Assembly: GCA_016290335.1 (NCBI GenBank)
Contig: JAEETM010000021.1
Coordinates: 1-48,836 of the forward strand
Reading direction: 5' to 3'
Source: Treponema sp.
GTDB lineage: Bacteria; Spirochaetota; Spirochaetia; Treponematales; Treponemataceae
DNA: 48,836 nucleotides
The notes under the pieces were generated by a model. It did not search any database and was not told the DNA's origin. It saw only the letters and a program-made list of their open reading frames with translations. The position numbers and the translations under genes are program-made. Positions 27,335 to 34,184 of this stretch are shown here, in pieces; position 1 is the first letter of the stretch; each line of letters opens with the position of its first letter.

Positions 27335-29260
27335 CTAGTTTTCCAATTCAGCGGCAATTCTTTCAAGATTTCGTTTTGCCGTTGCATTTTCCGGATCAAG
27401 TTCCAAAACCTTTTTATACCATTCCAGAGCACCGTTGTAATCATTTTGAAGGGTACAAAGGTTACCAAGATTATTCATAGCAGAAATTGAACCCATATTT
27501 GCAGAAACTTCATAAACTGCCATTGCATTCGGGTACAATCCGGCACGAACATAAAGCATACCAAGCTGGTTATATAATTCTTGAGAAGCACCTTCTGTTT
27601 TTATACGATGAAGCAGGTCTGATATTTTTGGTCCAAACTCCTGATTTATATACTGAGAAAGAACATTATCAACTGTTGCAGAAAGTGTTTTTTCAGAAGG
27701 CATTTTTGTTTTTGTATCACCAGTACTAAAGCTTGACGGCGGATACATCTGCCATGCGTCTGCAAGAATAATAAAATCTATATCTTCATCCTGCTCAATC
27801 TTTGACTGAATCTCATTAACACCCCTTGCCCAGCTTTTTATAAAGCCGTTTCCAATTTCCGTCATGGAAAGAGGTATCCAGATCTTATCATCAACTGTAA
27901 GAATACGCTCATCGCCATCAAACATATTCCTGATTGAATTACTGTCATCTCCAAGCTGAACTGCAACAATAAAATCATCTTCTGTCGGAATATAAGCAGC
28001 ACCAATACCTACAGATTCAAGCATAGACATAAGAAGGATTCCAACATCATCCTTATCTCCAGAACGGTAAGTTATTGTCTGGTACGGATACTGAACGTAA
28101 TCAAGAATCTGAGGGTCAAGATGAACTGTATCGTAAGGAGTGTCGGAAGTATTTTCATAAGCAATTCCGCTGCTGTTAATTCCTTCAAAAACATACATAG
28201 CAAACTGAAGGTTTCTGTTCAAACCTGTACGAACATGGTTTCTTGCAACACCAACAATATATTTTGAAAGCTCAAGAACTTCCTGTGAACTTGTAGAAAC
28301 AAAACTGGAAATCATAGCAGGGTCAAACCAGCGTACTGTATTTCTGTTATAAACAGGAACCGTTACAGGAACTACAGAAACCCTCTTGTCTCCCAAAAGC
28401 TCATACTCAATTACAATTTCGCCCGAAATCTGTCCAGATTCAGAAAAGCGCAGGATTTTATCATTAAAGTCCGCATTAAAAGCAATATTCTCACTGCGGT
28501 GCTTATGAATCATCTTTACACTTCCACACTCCAGCTCTGAAGCTGTATAACCTTCTGAGCGGAACTTTACAACAACGTTTCTAATTTCAGCAGTTTCGTT
28601 ATTATTGATTGTAATTGTACCAAAAGGATTTTCTTTATAGATAGTATATAATAGAGGGAAAACACTTTCTTCATAATCAGCATCAGCATCTACATTACCG
28701 GCAGACTTCTTTGTATCAAACTTAAAGTTAACTCCCAGTCCAATAGTAATACCAGCCGCACCAGGATTTCCAAAATATGTATTATACTGGTAATCAAACC
28801 ACGAAGCATTTAAGCCAAGCGTAAGTCTTGTGTTAATTCTAAAGCCAATATCTGCATAAGCATGATACCACGGAGCATAATGCGACATGCCACCAGTAAA
28901 AAGGCCTCCTGCTCCTGCAGCAATTCCCATTCCTATTTCCATACGCGAAAAAGGATAAAGCACTGTTCCAACCTGTAATCCAACAGGAACAATAATTGCA
29001 AGAGGATCTTTACCTTCTTCTAGAGCGCCGCTATTATTTTTTGGAAGAAACTCAACGCCAAACTCCGGGCCAACATTAAGGTAATTAAAAAGAGTTATAC
29101 CTGTATCTATAAAAGTGCCGCCACCTGCAACCGCATATTTTGTAGCACCTGCGGAAAGGAACGGAAAGAAAGCTCCCGGAGAAACTTTTACATTTAATTC
29201 TATAGCAAATCCCGACACTGTCATAAACAGCACAAGGATTAACGCAAAAACTTTTTTCAT
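27335..29260 (-). CDS. Beta-barrel / degenerate transglutaminase / TPR protein
   Basis: 641 residues, first gene of the giant operon. A cleavable signal peptide (MKKVFALILVLFMTVSGFA) precedes a region of about 160 residues rich in alternating hydrophobic strands and glycine, like an outer-membrane barrel. Residues about 200-310 match the Ig-like region of the 850-residue neighbour (YKENPFGTITINNNE). The transglutaminase-like core follows at about 320-465. The catalytic positions are lost: GDKDD has Lys403 for Cys, the His position reads Asp429, and WIPLS has Ser in the third position. The C-terminus (about 560-635) is two TPR-like helical pairs ending in ALEWYKKVLELDPENA. It probably acts as a non-catalytic partner or scaffold for the downstream enzyme. 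A weak Shine-Dalgarno (AAGAGA) lies 10 nt upstream of the ATG. Confidence 0.82.
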   Translation of the reverse strand: MKKVFALILVLFMTVSGFAIELNVKVSPGAFFPFLSAGATKYAVAGGGTFIDTGITLFNYLNVGPEFGVEFLPKNNSGALEEGKDPLAIIVPVGLQVGTVLYPFSRMEIGMGIAAGAGGLFTGGMSHYAPWYHAYADIGFRINTRLTLGLNASWFDYQYNTYFGNPGAAGITIGLGVNFKFDTKKSAGNVDADADYEESVFPLLYTIYKENPFGTITINNNETAEIRNVVVKFRSEGYTASELECGSVKMIHKHRSENIAFNADFNDKILRFSESGQISGEIVIEYELLGDKRVSVVPVTVPVYNRNTVRWFDPAMISSFVSTSSQEVLELSKYIVGVARNHVRTGLNRNLQFAMYVFEGINSSGIAYENTSDTPYDTVHLDPQILDYVQYPYQTITYRSGDKDDVGILLMSMLESVGIGAAYIPTEDDFIVAVQLGDDSNSIRNMFDGDERILTVDDKIWIPLSMTEIGNGFIKSWARGVNEIQSKIEQDEDIDFIILADAWQMYPPSSFSTGDTKTKMPSEKTLSATVDNVLSQYINQEFGPKISDLLHRIKTEGASQELYNQLGMLYVRAGLYPNAMAVYEVSANMGSISAMNNLGNLCTLQNDYNGALEWYKKVLELDPENATAKRNLERIAAELEN

Positions 29261-29343
29261 AACAATAAAATCTCTTCAACTGACCGTCATTTTCTTCAGA
29301 TTCTATAAACAGAATCTCAAAGAACATTCCAAGCCAATTATAT

Positions 29344-29349
29344 ATTATA
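29344..29349 (-). promoter_or_regulatory. Probable -10 box of the giant-lipoprotein operon
   Basis: On the minus strand the sequence reads TGTATAAT, a perfect -10 hexamer preceded directly by TG and by T-rich DNA. It gives a leader of about 77 nt before the ATG at 29260. No good -35 box is visible at 17-18 nt. The whole 29261-29481 gap holds this promoter and the divergent one for the PilZ-like gene, and otherwise only AT-rich sequence. Confidence 0.5.
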
Positions 29350-29469
29350 CAAAATAAAGCAATATTAATCTATAAAAAAATCATTAAAACGATTAACTAG
29401 GCAAAAAAAACATTTTCCACTTTACTTTTTATTTCAATATATTTTTTTGCTTTTTTTCATTTTGTGGTG

Positions 29470-29475
29470 TAAAAT
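29470..29475 (+). promoter_or_regulatory. -10 box of the PilZ-like gene, implying a leaderless mRNA
   Basis: TAAAAT, preceded directly by TG and by runs of T (29426-29463) spaced at about 9-10 bp. Six nt separate it from the ATG at 29482, so a start seven bases after the box would fall on the A of the ATG. There is no Shine-Dalgarno. Confidence 0.5.
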
Positions 29476-29481
29476 ATTGTT

Positions 29482-30357
29482 ATGCACAGCTTAGTACAAG
29501 AGATTATAAAAGGACGTAAGACTTTCTTCATTGCACCAGACAGAACGCTTTTTCCACAATCCTATCTGGAAGAATATCTTACACTTGGATACGAGTGCTA
29601 TTTCATAGATACAGATATTTTTCTCCCAATGAAAGAAAAGGTAGATATTATTCTGTCGGTTTTTAAAGATTCCATCCTTTTTTTTAACATTGATGCTCCT
29701 ATTCAGGGAGCCAGCTGGATAGAAATAATCCACGATATGCAGGTAAAATATCCTTCTGCACTATTCGGAGTGCTCTATGCTAAGCGTCATTCACAGACTG
29801 AACGCCAGAGTCTTGAACATCAGTATCTGTATACTATGGGAATCCAGTGCGGCTGCATCCAGCTTGAATACCAGAAACGCGAAAACTTCCAGATTATAGA
29901 ACAGGTTCTTTATGCAAATCAGGCAATGGGAAGGCGAAAATACGTTCGTGCCTTATGTTCAAGCAGTTGTCTTTTCTCTTTTACATTAGATAAACAGGGG
30001 ACAATTCAGGATAAACTCACTGACATAAGTATTTCTCACTTTTCTTTTGTTGTTCCTGATGGCAGACTCCAGCTTGCAGACTACGAAAAGGTATCTGATA
30101 TAGTATTTACAATACACGGTTTAAGGTTCCGCTCCGATGCCGTTCTTTATATGACCCGTCCTGTAGAAAATGGAATACTGTTTGTATTTGCATTCCAGTC
30201 AAAAAGCGGACAAAGTGGTCTTGACCCCGTAAACAAGCAGCTTATTACTCCAAAGCTTTACGAGCTGATGATTGATAACTGTATGGATTTACTAAACAGG
30301 CTCTTTACTACCGCATCACGCAAACGCGAAGCAATCACCGAACTTCCTCCCCTTTAA
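29482..30357 (+). CDS. PilZ-like domain protein (possible cyclic-di-GMP receptor)
   Basis: 291 residues, no signal peptide or membrane helix. The N-terminal 140 residues look like a degenerate receiver or other alpha/beta domain (YFIDTDIFLPM, ILFFNID). The C-terminal half begins with GRRKYVRA, which supplies an R-x-x-x-R motif (Arg152, Arg156). It is followed about 25 residues later by DISISH (181-186), matching D-x-S-x-x-G except that the final Gly is His. Those two motifs are the cyclic-di-GMP contacts of PilZ domains, so ligand binding is plausible but may be altered. The gene is transcribed away from the giant operon and shares its 221-bp control region, suggesting a link to surface adhesion or motility. 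The assignment rests on motifs and layout; the N-terminal domain is not recognised. Confidence 0.6.
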   Translation: MHSLVQEIIKGRKTFFIAPDRTLFPQSYLEEYLTLGYECYFIDTDIFLPMKEKVDIILSVFKDSILFFNIDAPIQGASWIEIIHDMQVKYPSALFGVLYAKRHSQTERQSLEHQYLYTMGIQCGCIQLEYQKRENFQIIEQVLYANQAMGRRKYVRALCSSSCLFSFTLDKQGTIQDKLTDISISHFSFVVPDGRLQLADYEKVSDIVFTIHGLRFRSDAVLYMTRPVENGILFVFAFQSKSGQSGLDPVNKQLITPKLYELMIDNCMDLLNRLFTTASRKREAITELPPL

Positions 30358-30379
30358 TCAAGCTATTAAGCGCTAAGTG

Positions 30380-30408
30380 TTGTAAAAAAAACTGATTTAT
30401 TCTATTAT
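30380..30408 (+). promoter_or_regulatory. Sigma-70-type promoter of fba
   Basis: TTGTAA at 30380-30385 and TATTAT at 30403-30408 with 17-bp spacing. The expected leader of about 40 nt contains a small hairpin (GGACG/CGTCC, 30426-30441) directly before the AAAGGATG ribosome binding site. Confidence 0.6.
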
Positions 30409-30456
30409 ATCCTCAAATAAATCTCGGACGTTTAACCGTCCAAAAGGATGTTATAA

Positions 30457-31461
30457 ATGGCTATCATTAGTTATAAAGATCTCGGCCTTGTAAACACACG
30501 CGATATGTTTGCAAAGGCTATTAAAGGCGGATATGCTATTCCAGCATATAACTTCAATAACATGGAACAGATGCAGGCTATTATTCAGGCTTGTGTTGAA
30601 ACAAAATCTCCAGTAATTCTGCAGGTTTCTAAGGGTGCCCGTGCTTATGCAGACAAATACATTTTGCGCAACATGGCTCGCGGTGCTGTAGAATATGCTC
30701 ACGAACTTGGTTGTGATATTCCTATCGTTCTTCACCTTGACCACGGTCCAAACTTCGAAGTTGCTAAAGACTGTATTGATAACGGTTTCTCTTCTGTTAT
30801 GATTGACGGTTCTGCTCTTCCTTACGATGAGAACGTAGCTCTTACAAAAAAGGTTGTTGACTATGCTCACCAGTACGATGTTACAGTAGAAGCTGAGCTT
30901 GGTGTTCTTGGTGGTGTAGAAGATGATGTTGCTGCTGAAGAATCTAAGTACACAAAACCTGAAGAAGTTGTAGACTTTACATCTAAGACAGGATGTGACT
31001 CACTTGCAATTTCTATTGGTACATCACACGGACGCTGTAAGTTCACTCCAGCTCAGTGTACACGCACTGCTGACGGTGTTCTTATTCCACCTCCACTGGC
31101 TTTCAATGTTCTTGAAGAAATTGAAAAACAGCTCCCTGGCTTCCCAATCGTACTTCATGGTTCTTCTTCTGTTCCTGTTGAATATGTAAAGATTATTGAA
31201 CAGTACGGTGGAAAGATTCCTGATTCAGTTGGTATTCCAGAAGAACAGCTCCGCAAGGCTGCTAAGTCTGCTGTATGTAAGATTAACATCGACTCTGATG
31301 GACGTCTTGCAATGACTGCTGCTGTAAGAAAGTTCCTTGCAGAAAATCCAGAAGCTTTTGACCCACGCCAGTTTCTTTCTGCTGCCCGTGACGAAGCAAA
31401 GAAGATGTACATGCACAAGAATATTGAAGTTCTTGGTTCTGCAGGACACGCTCTTGACTAA
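30457..31461 (+). CDS. fba: Fructose-bisphosphate aldolase, class II
   Basis: 334 residues, full length for the long class II (type B) aldolases found in spirochaetes. It cleaves fructose-1,6-bisphosphate to dihydroxyacetone phosphate and glyceraldehyde-3-phosphate in glycolysis and runs in reverse in gluconeogenesis. Visible sites: HLDHGPNF with catalytic Asp95 and metal-binding His96; VEAELG (Glu147); GTSHG (His191); VLHGSSSV (His234), which together form the zinc site and phosphate loop. The ATG has an AAAGGATG ribosome binding site. It is monocistronic with its own promoter and ends at a strong bidirectional terminator. Codon choice looks more biased than in the neighbours, as expected for a highly expressed glycolytic gene. 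Confidence 0.97.
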   Translation: MAIISYKDLGLVNTRDMFAKAIKGGYAIPAYNFNNMEQMQAIIQACVETKSPVILQVSKGARAYADKYILRNMARGAVEYAHELGCDIPIVLHLDHGPNFEVAKDCIDNGFSSVMIDGSALPYDENVALTKKVVDYAHQYDVTVEAELGVLGGVEDDVAAEESKYTKPEEVVDFTSKTGCDSLAISIGTSHGRCKFTPAQCTRTADGVLIPPPLAFNVLEEIEKQLPGFPIVLHGSSSVPVEYVKIIEQYGGKIPDSVGIPEEQLRKAAKSAVCKINIDSDGRLAMTAAVRKFLAENPEAFDPRQFLSAARDEAKKMYMHKNIEVLGSAGHALD

Positions 31462-31466
31462 TTAGG

Positions 31467-31494
31467 GATTCCCGGGACAAGTCCGAGAATGACA
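31467..31494 (+). repeat. REP-like palindrome, copy 1
   Basis: An imperfect palindrome of the form ATTCCCGGGACAAGTCCGAGAATGACA, directly downstream of fba. It resembles the widespread ATTCCCGGGTCAAGCCCGGGAATGACA-type short repeats and is followed within 2 nt by the two-hairpin element at 31497. Confidence 0.65.
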
Positions 31495-31496
31495 TA

Positions 31497-31568
31497 GCGA
31501 AAGCTTCTGTTTGAACATTACCGTCAACGGAATCTGCTTTCGCATGCAGTTTTGCCTTGCAAAACTGC
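31497..31568 (+). repeat. Two-hairpin intergenic element, copy 1
   Basis: Stem 1 is GCGAAAGC (31497-31504) pairing with GCTTTCGC (31536-31543) across a 31-nt loop. After 2 nt, stem 2 is GCAGTTTTGC (31546-31555) pairing with GCAAAACTGC (31559-31568) across a 3-nt loop. The same layout occurs at 42565-42635 (inverted) and 46676-46747. It lies in the 3' untranslated region of fba. Confidence 0.75.
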
Positions 31569-31579
31569 TTACAATAATA

Positions 31580-31619
31580 CATAAAAAAAGCACGATGTTT
31601 CCATCGTGCTTTTTTTATG
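31580..31619 (+). terminator. Strong bidirectional terminator between fba and manA
   Basis: A perfect 18-bp inverted repeat: CAT, seven A, GCACGATG, a 4-nt loop, CATCGTGC, seven T, ATG. The GC core with a T run on both strands ends the convergent fba and manA transcripts. Confidence 0.93.
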
Positions 31620-31625
31620 CATGAA

Positions 31626-32441
31626 TTATTTTGCAAAAATCCGCATAATTTTTGCATTACCTTCTACCGTAACCTTTTCTCCGGGCTGCACGGCATATAT
31701 TTCTTCGTCTTCAATTTTCTTTCCAAACTGTTCATTGCCAGTACGAATTACAGCCTTATTTTCAGAAATCACATACAAAAGCTGAACATCTGCCGGATTT
31801 CCCTTTTCACCGGAATTGAGCATACTCCAGCCACCTTTTACAGTAATTTCATTCATTCTAAAGTACTTACACTCAAAGCCATCTTTTGGAAATGGAGCAA
31901 CAGGAATCATATCTTCACGTTTGATTACAGCAAGTCCTTTTTCTATATGTACTTCCCTGCCCCGCCCCCAGTCATAAAGGCGGTAAGTCAAATCGCACGA
32001 CTGCTGAACTTCCATAAGGCGCAAGCCAGCCCCAATTGCGTGAACAGTACCAGCAGGAATAAAAATAAAATCCCCGGCTTTTACATTCACAAACTCAAGA
32101 TATTGCTCAAGCTTGTTTTCTGTAATTGCCTTTGCAAGCACTTCGTTAGAAAAGCCTTCTTTTATACCGTAGACCAGTTTTGCATCCGGTGCCGCATCAA
32201 GCACATACCAGCATTCAGTTTTTCCGCGATTACCCTTTCCTTCCAGCTTTACCGCCCAGTCATCATCCGGGTGAACCTGAATGGAAAGAGTATCATTCGC
32301 CTGAATAACCTTTACAAGCAAGGGATAATCGCCACCGCAAAAGTCTTTAAATTCCTGCTGGCAGCCGTTTGGATGAGTAGATGCAATCCAGAGCTCGTAG
32401 CCCCAGATTTTTTCTGATTTAATTGCGTTTAGTTTTAACAT
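31626..32441 (-). CDS. manA: Mannose-6-phosphate isomerase, class I
   Basis: 271 residues from the ATG at 32441. It interconverts mannose-6-phosphate and fructose-6-phosphate, a zinc enzyme with a cupin fold. Visible sites: KIWGYELW near the N-terminus; SIQVHPDD (Gln55, His57); GKTECWYV (Glu76); PAGTVHAIG (His134), which supply the zinc ligands; and RLYDWGR. The length fits the short bacterial class I form. A TTG 12 nt further upstream is also in frame, but the ATG is preferred because it forms TAATG with the stop of the preceding nucleotidyltransferase gene, a coupling arrangement. It is the last gene of the deoD-nucleotidyltransferase-manA operon. Confidence 0.92.
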   Translation of the reverse strand: MLKLNAIKSEKIWGYELWIASTHPNGCQQEFKDFCGGDYPLLVKVIQANDTLSIQVHPDDDWAVKLEGKGNRGKTECWYVLDAAPDAKLVYGIKEGFSNEVLAKAITENKLEQYLEFVNVKAGDFIFIPAGTVHAIGAGLRLMEVQQSCDLTYRLYDWGRGREVHIEKGLAVIKREDMIPVAPFPKDGFECKYFRMNEITVKGGWSMLNSGEKGNPADVQLLYVISENKAVIRTGNEQFGKKIEDEEIYAVQPGEKVTVEGNAKIMRIFAK

Positions 32442-33370
32442 TATTTTGCCCAAAGCTTTTCTGGATAATAACCAGACTTAATCTTAGCGGCAATCTCATT
32501 CTTTACAATCTGGCGGTCTTCAGGATATGTCATACCAAACCAGGTTTCCTGAGAAGTAAAGAACTTAATTATACCCTGCTTATGAGCAATTATATCACCA
32601 GCAGCCGTTGGAAGAAGAGCTTCTGCTTTAGGAGACTTTGAATTATCCTTAATAAAGTTGTCCCAATATACGTGGAACTCTTCAAAAGCTTTTGGAGTAA
32701 AACCAAAAAGATTCATACTAACCCATTCTTTACCAGTAAGAAGCTTTTTTTCGCCGTCCGGCATTTCGCTTATAACCTGGTCGTTTTCGCCGTAATAAAT
32801 CTTAAGGTTTTCTACAATTGTATCAAGCTCAGCATTTTTTCCAAGCTCGCCCTTTACTGTACAAACACCACGGCTTACCGAACCGCTGCGGCTCATTGTA
32901 TTACCAAGTACGTAACCTACCATTGCGTGTTCGCGGCAGTCGTTACCAATAGAAGAAAGATATTTACCAAGAACTTCAAAAGCCTGTCTTCCATAATAAT
33001 CATCAGAATTGATAACAGCAAAAGGTTCGTTTATAGCTTTTTCTGCACACAAAACAGCATGAGTTGTTCCCCAAGGCTTCTGACGTTCTGTGCTGTCTTT
33101 AAGCTGCTGCTCAGTAAGCAGAGATTCATGCTGCTGGAAAACGTATTCAGCATTAAAATTACGTGCAATGCGGTCAAAAAGTCTTTCGCGGAAGGCAGCT
33201 TCAATATCTTTTCTGATGATGAAGACAACCTTTCCGAATCCGTTTTTCATTGCATCATAAGTTGCAAAATCAAGCAGACATTCATCGTGAAGTCCTACTC
33301 CGTCTATTTGTTTTACTCCCCCATAACGGCTTCCCATACCGGCAGCCAGAACTAACAATGTTGGTTTCAT
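32441..33370 (-). CDS. Sugar-phosphate nucleotidyltransferase family protein
   Basis: 309 residues. The N-terminal Rossmann-like fold opens with LAAGMGSRYGGVKQI, the G-x-G-x-R-(x)n-K nucleotide-binding signature (Lys20). INSDDYYG near residue 120 supplies the metal-binding Asp. Such enzymes transfer a nucleotidyl group to a sugar-1-phosphate. It is shorter than GDP-mannose pyrophosphorylases and lacks a left-handed beta-helix, so the exact sugar cannot be named. Overlap with manA (TAATG) suggests a product related to mannose metabolism, which is inference. AAGGGG precedes the ATG. It lies 18 nt after deoD. Confidence 0.82.
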   Translation of the reverse strand: MKPTLLVLAAGMGSRYGGVKQIDGVGLHDECLLDFATYDAMKNGFGKVVFIIRKDIEAAFRERLFDRIARNFNAEYVFQQHESLLTEQQLKDSTERQKPWGTTHAVLCAEKAINEPFAVINSDDYYGRQAFEVLGKYLSSIGNDCREHAMVGYVLGNTMSRSGSVSRGVCTVKGELGKNAELDTIVENLKIYYGENDQVISEMPDGEKKLLTGKEWVSMNLFGFTPKAFEEFHVYWDNFIKDNSKSPKAEALLPTAAGDIIAHKQGIIKFFTSQETWFGMTYPEDRQIVKNEIAAKIKSGYYPEKLWAK

Positions 33371-33388
33371 ATTTTTCCCCTTTTAAGT

Positions 33389-34090
33389 TTATGCAATTGC
33401 AGTTTCAAGAGCAAGCTGAATCATTTTTGTAAATGTCTTCTGCCTTTCTTCTGCAGTAGTTTCCTCGTGAGTGACTAAGTTGTCGCTTATAGTAAGGATT
33501 GCAAGAGCCTGTCGTTTAAACTCTGCTGCTAAAGTATACAACTCTGCGGCTTCCATCTCAACAGCAAGAACTCCGTATTTTTTCCAGAGCTTCCAGGATT
33601 CCTTTTCATCATAAAATCTGTCGCTGGAAGTACAAAGTCCAACCTTGGCATCAATGCCAAGATCCTTTGCCTTATGATAAGCAGTATCAAGCAGCTCAAA
33701 GGATGCAACCGGTGCATAATGCATAAAGTCAAATCTCTGAGTCTGCAGGGCTGAATCGGTACAGGCACCATTAGCAATCACAACACTTCTGCAGGGAAGG
33801 TCTTCGCTCAAGCCACCGGCTGTTCCAACACGGATTGCCTTTTTTACACCATAAAACTCAAACAATTCGTGAACATAAATAGAAAGCGACGGCTGCCCCA
33901 TTCCGGTTCCCTGTACAGAAACCTTTTTGCCTTTGTAAGTTCCCGTAAAGCCATACATTCCGCGAACTTCGTTATAGCATACAGGATTTTCCAGAAATGT
34001 TTCCGCAATAAACTTAGCTCTCAAAGGATCACCAGGAAGCAAAACAGCTTCTGCAATGGCTCCTTCCGGTGCATTAATGTGTGTACTCAT
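33389..34090 (-). CDS. deoD: Purine nucleoside phosphorylase, DeoD type
   Basis: 233 residues, the normal length for the hexameric high-molecular-mass family. It phosphorolyses purine (deoxy)nucleosides to base and (deoxy)ribose-1-phosphate for purine salvage. Visible sites: His4, [11 protein letters not shown] (Gly20, Arg24) for phosphate, [17 protein letters not shown] for ribose binding, and TISDN with catalytic Asp203. A strong ribosome binding site GGGAGGT lies 5 nt before the ATG. It is the first gene of an operon with the nucleotidyltransferase and manA, placed immediately after the terminator of the upstream lipoprotein gene. Confidence 0.95.
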   Translation of the reverse strand: MSTHINAPEGAIAEAVLLPGDPLRAKFIAETFLENPVCYNEVRGMYGFTGTYKGKKVSVQGTGMGQPSLSIYVHELFEFYGVKKAIRVGTAGGLSEDLPCRSVVIANGACTDSALQTQRFDFMHYAPVASFELLDTAYHKAKDLGIDAKVGLCTSSDRFYDEKESWKLWKKYGVLAVEMEAAELYTLAAEFKRQALAILTISDNLVTHEETTAEERQKTFTKMIQLALETAIA

Positions 34091-34107
34091 AATACCTCCC
34101 TATAAAA

Positions 34108-34155
34108 ACACGGTGGTTCAGCAAGCTCCACTAAAAAGAGCCTAAACCACCGTGT
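34108..34155 (-). terminator. Rho-independent terminator after the Ig-like lipoprotein gene
   Basis: ACACGGTGGTT (34108-34118) pairs perfectly with AACCACCGTGT (34145-34155) and is followed on the minus strand by TTTTATA. It sits between the lipoprotein stop at 34185 and the deoD ribosome binding site. Confidence 0.88.
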
Positions 34156-34184
34156 AATAGTTTAATAATTAACGATAAGCCTAA

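Noticed and set aside
30451..30870. Antisense frame over the 5' part of fba
   Set aside because: No promoter or ribosome binding site; codon content follows the reverse of the aldolase gene.
32442..32453. Upstream TTG start for manA
   Set aside because: It would overlap the preceding gene by 13 bp; the ATG at 32441 gives a TAATG coupling and the normal N-terminus of the family.
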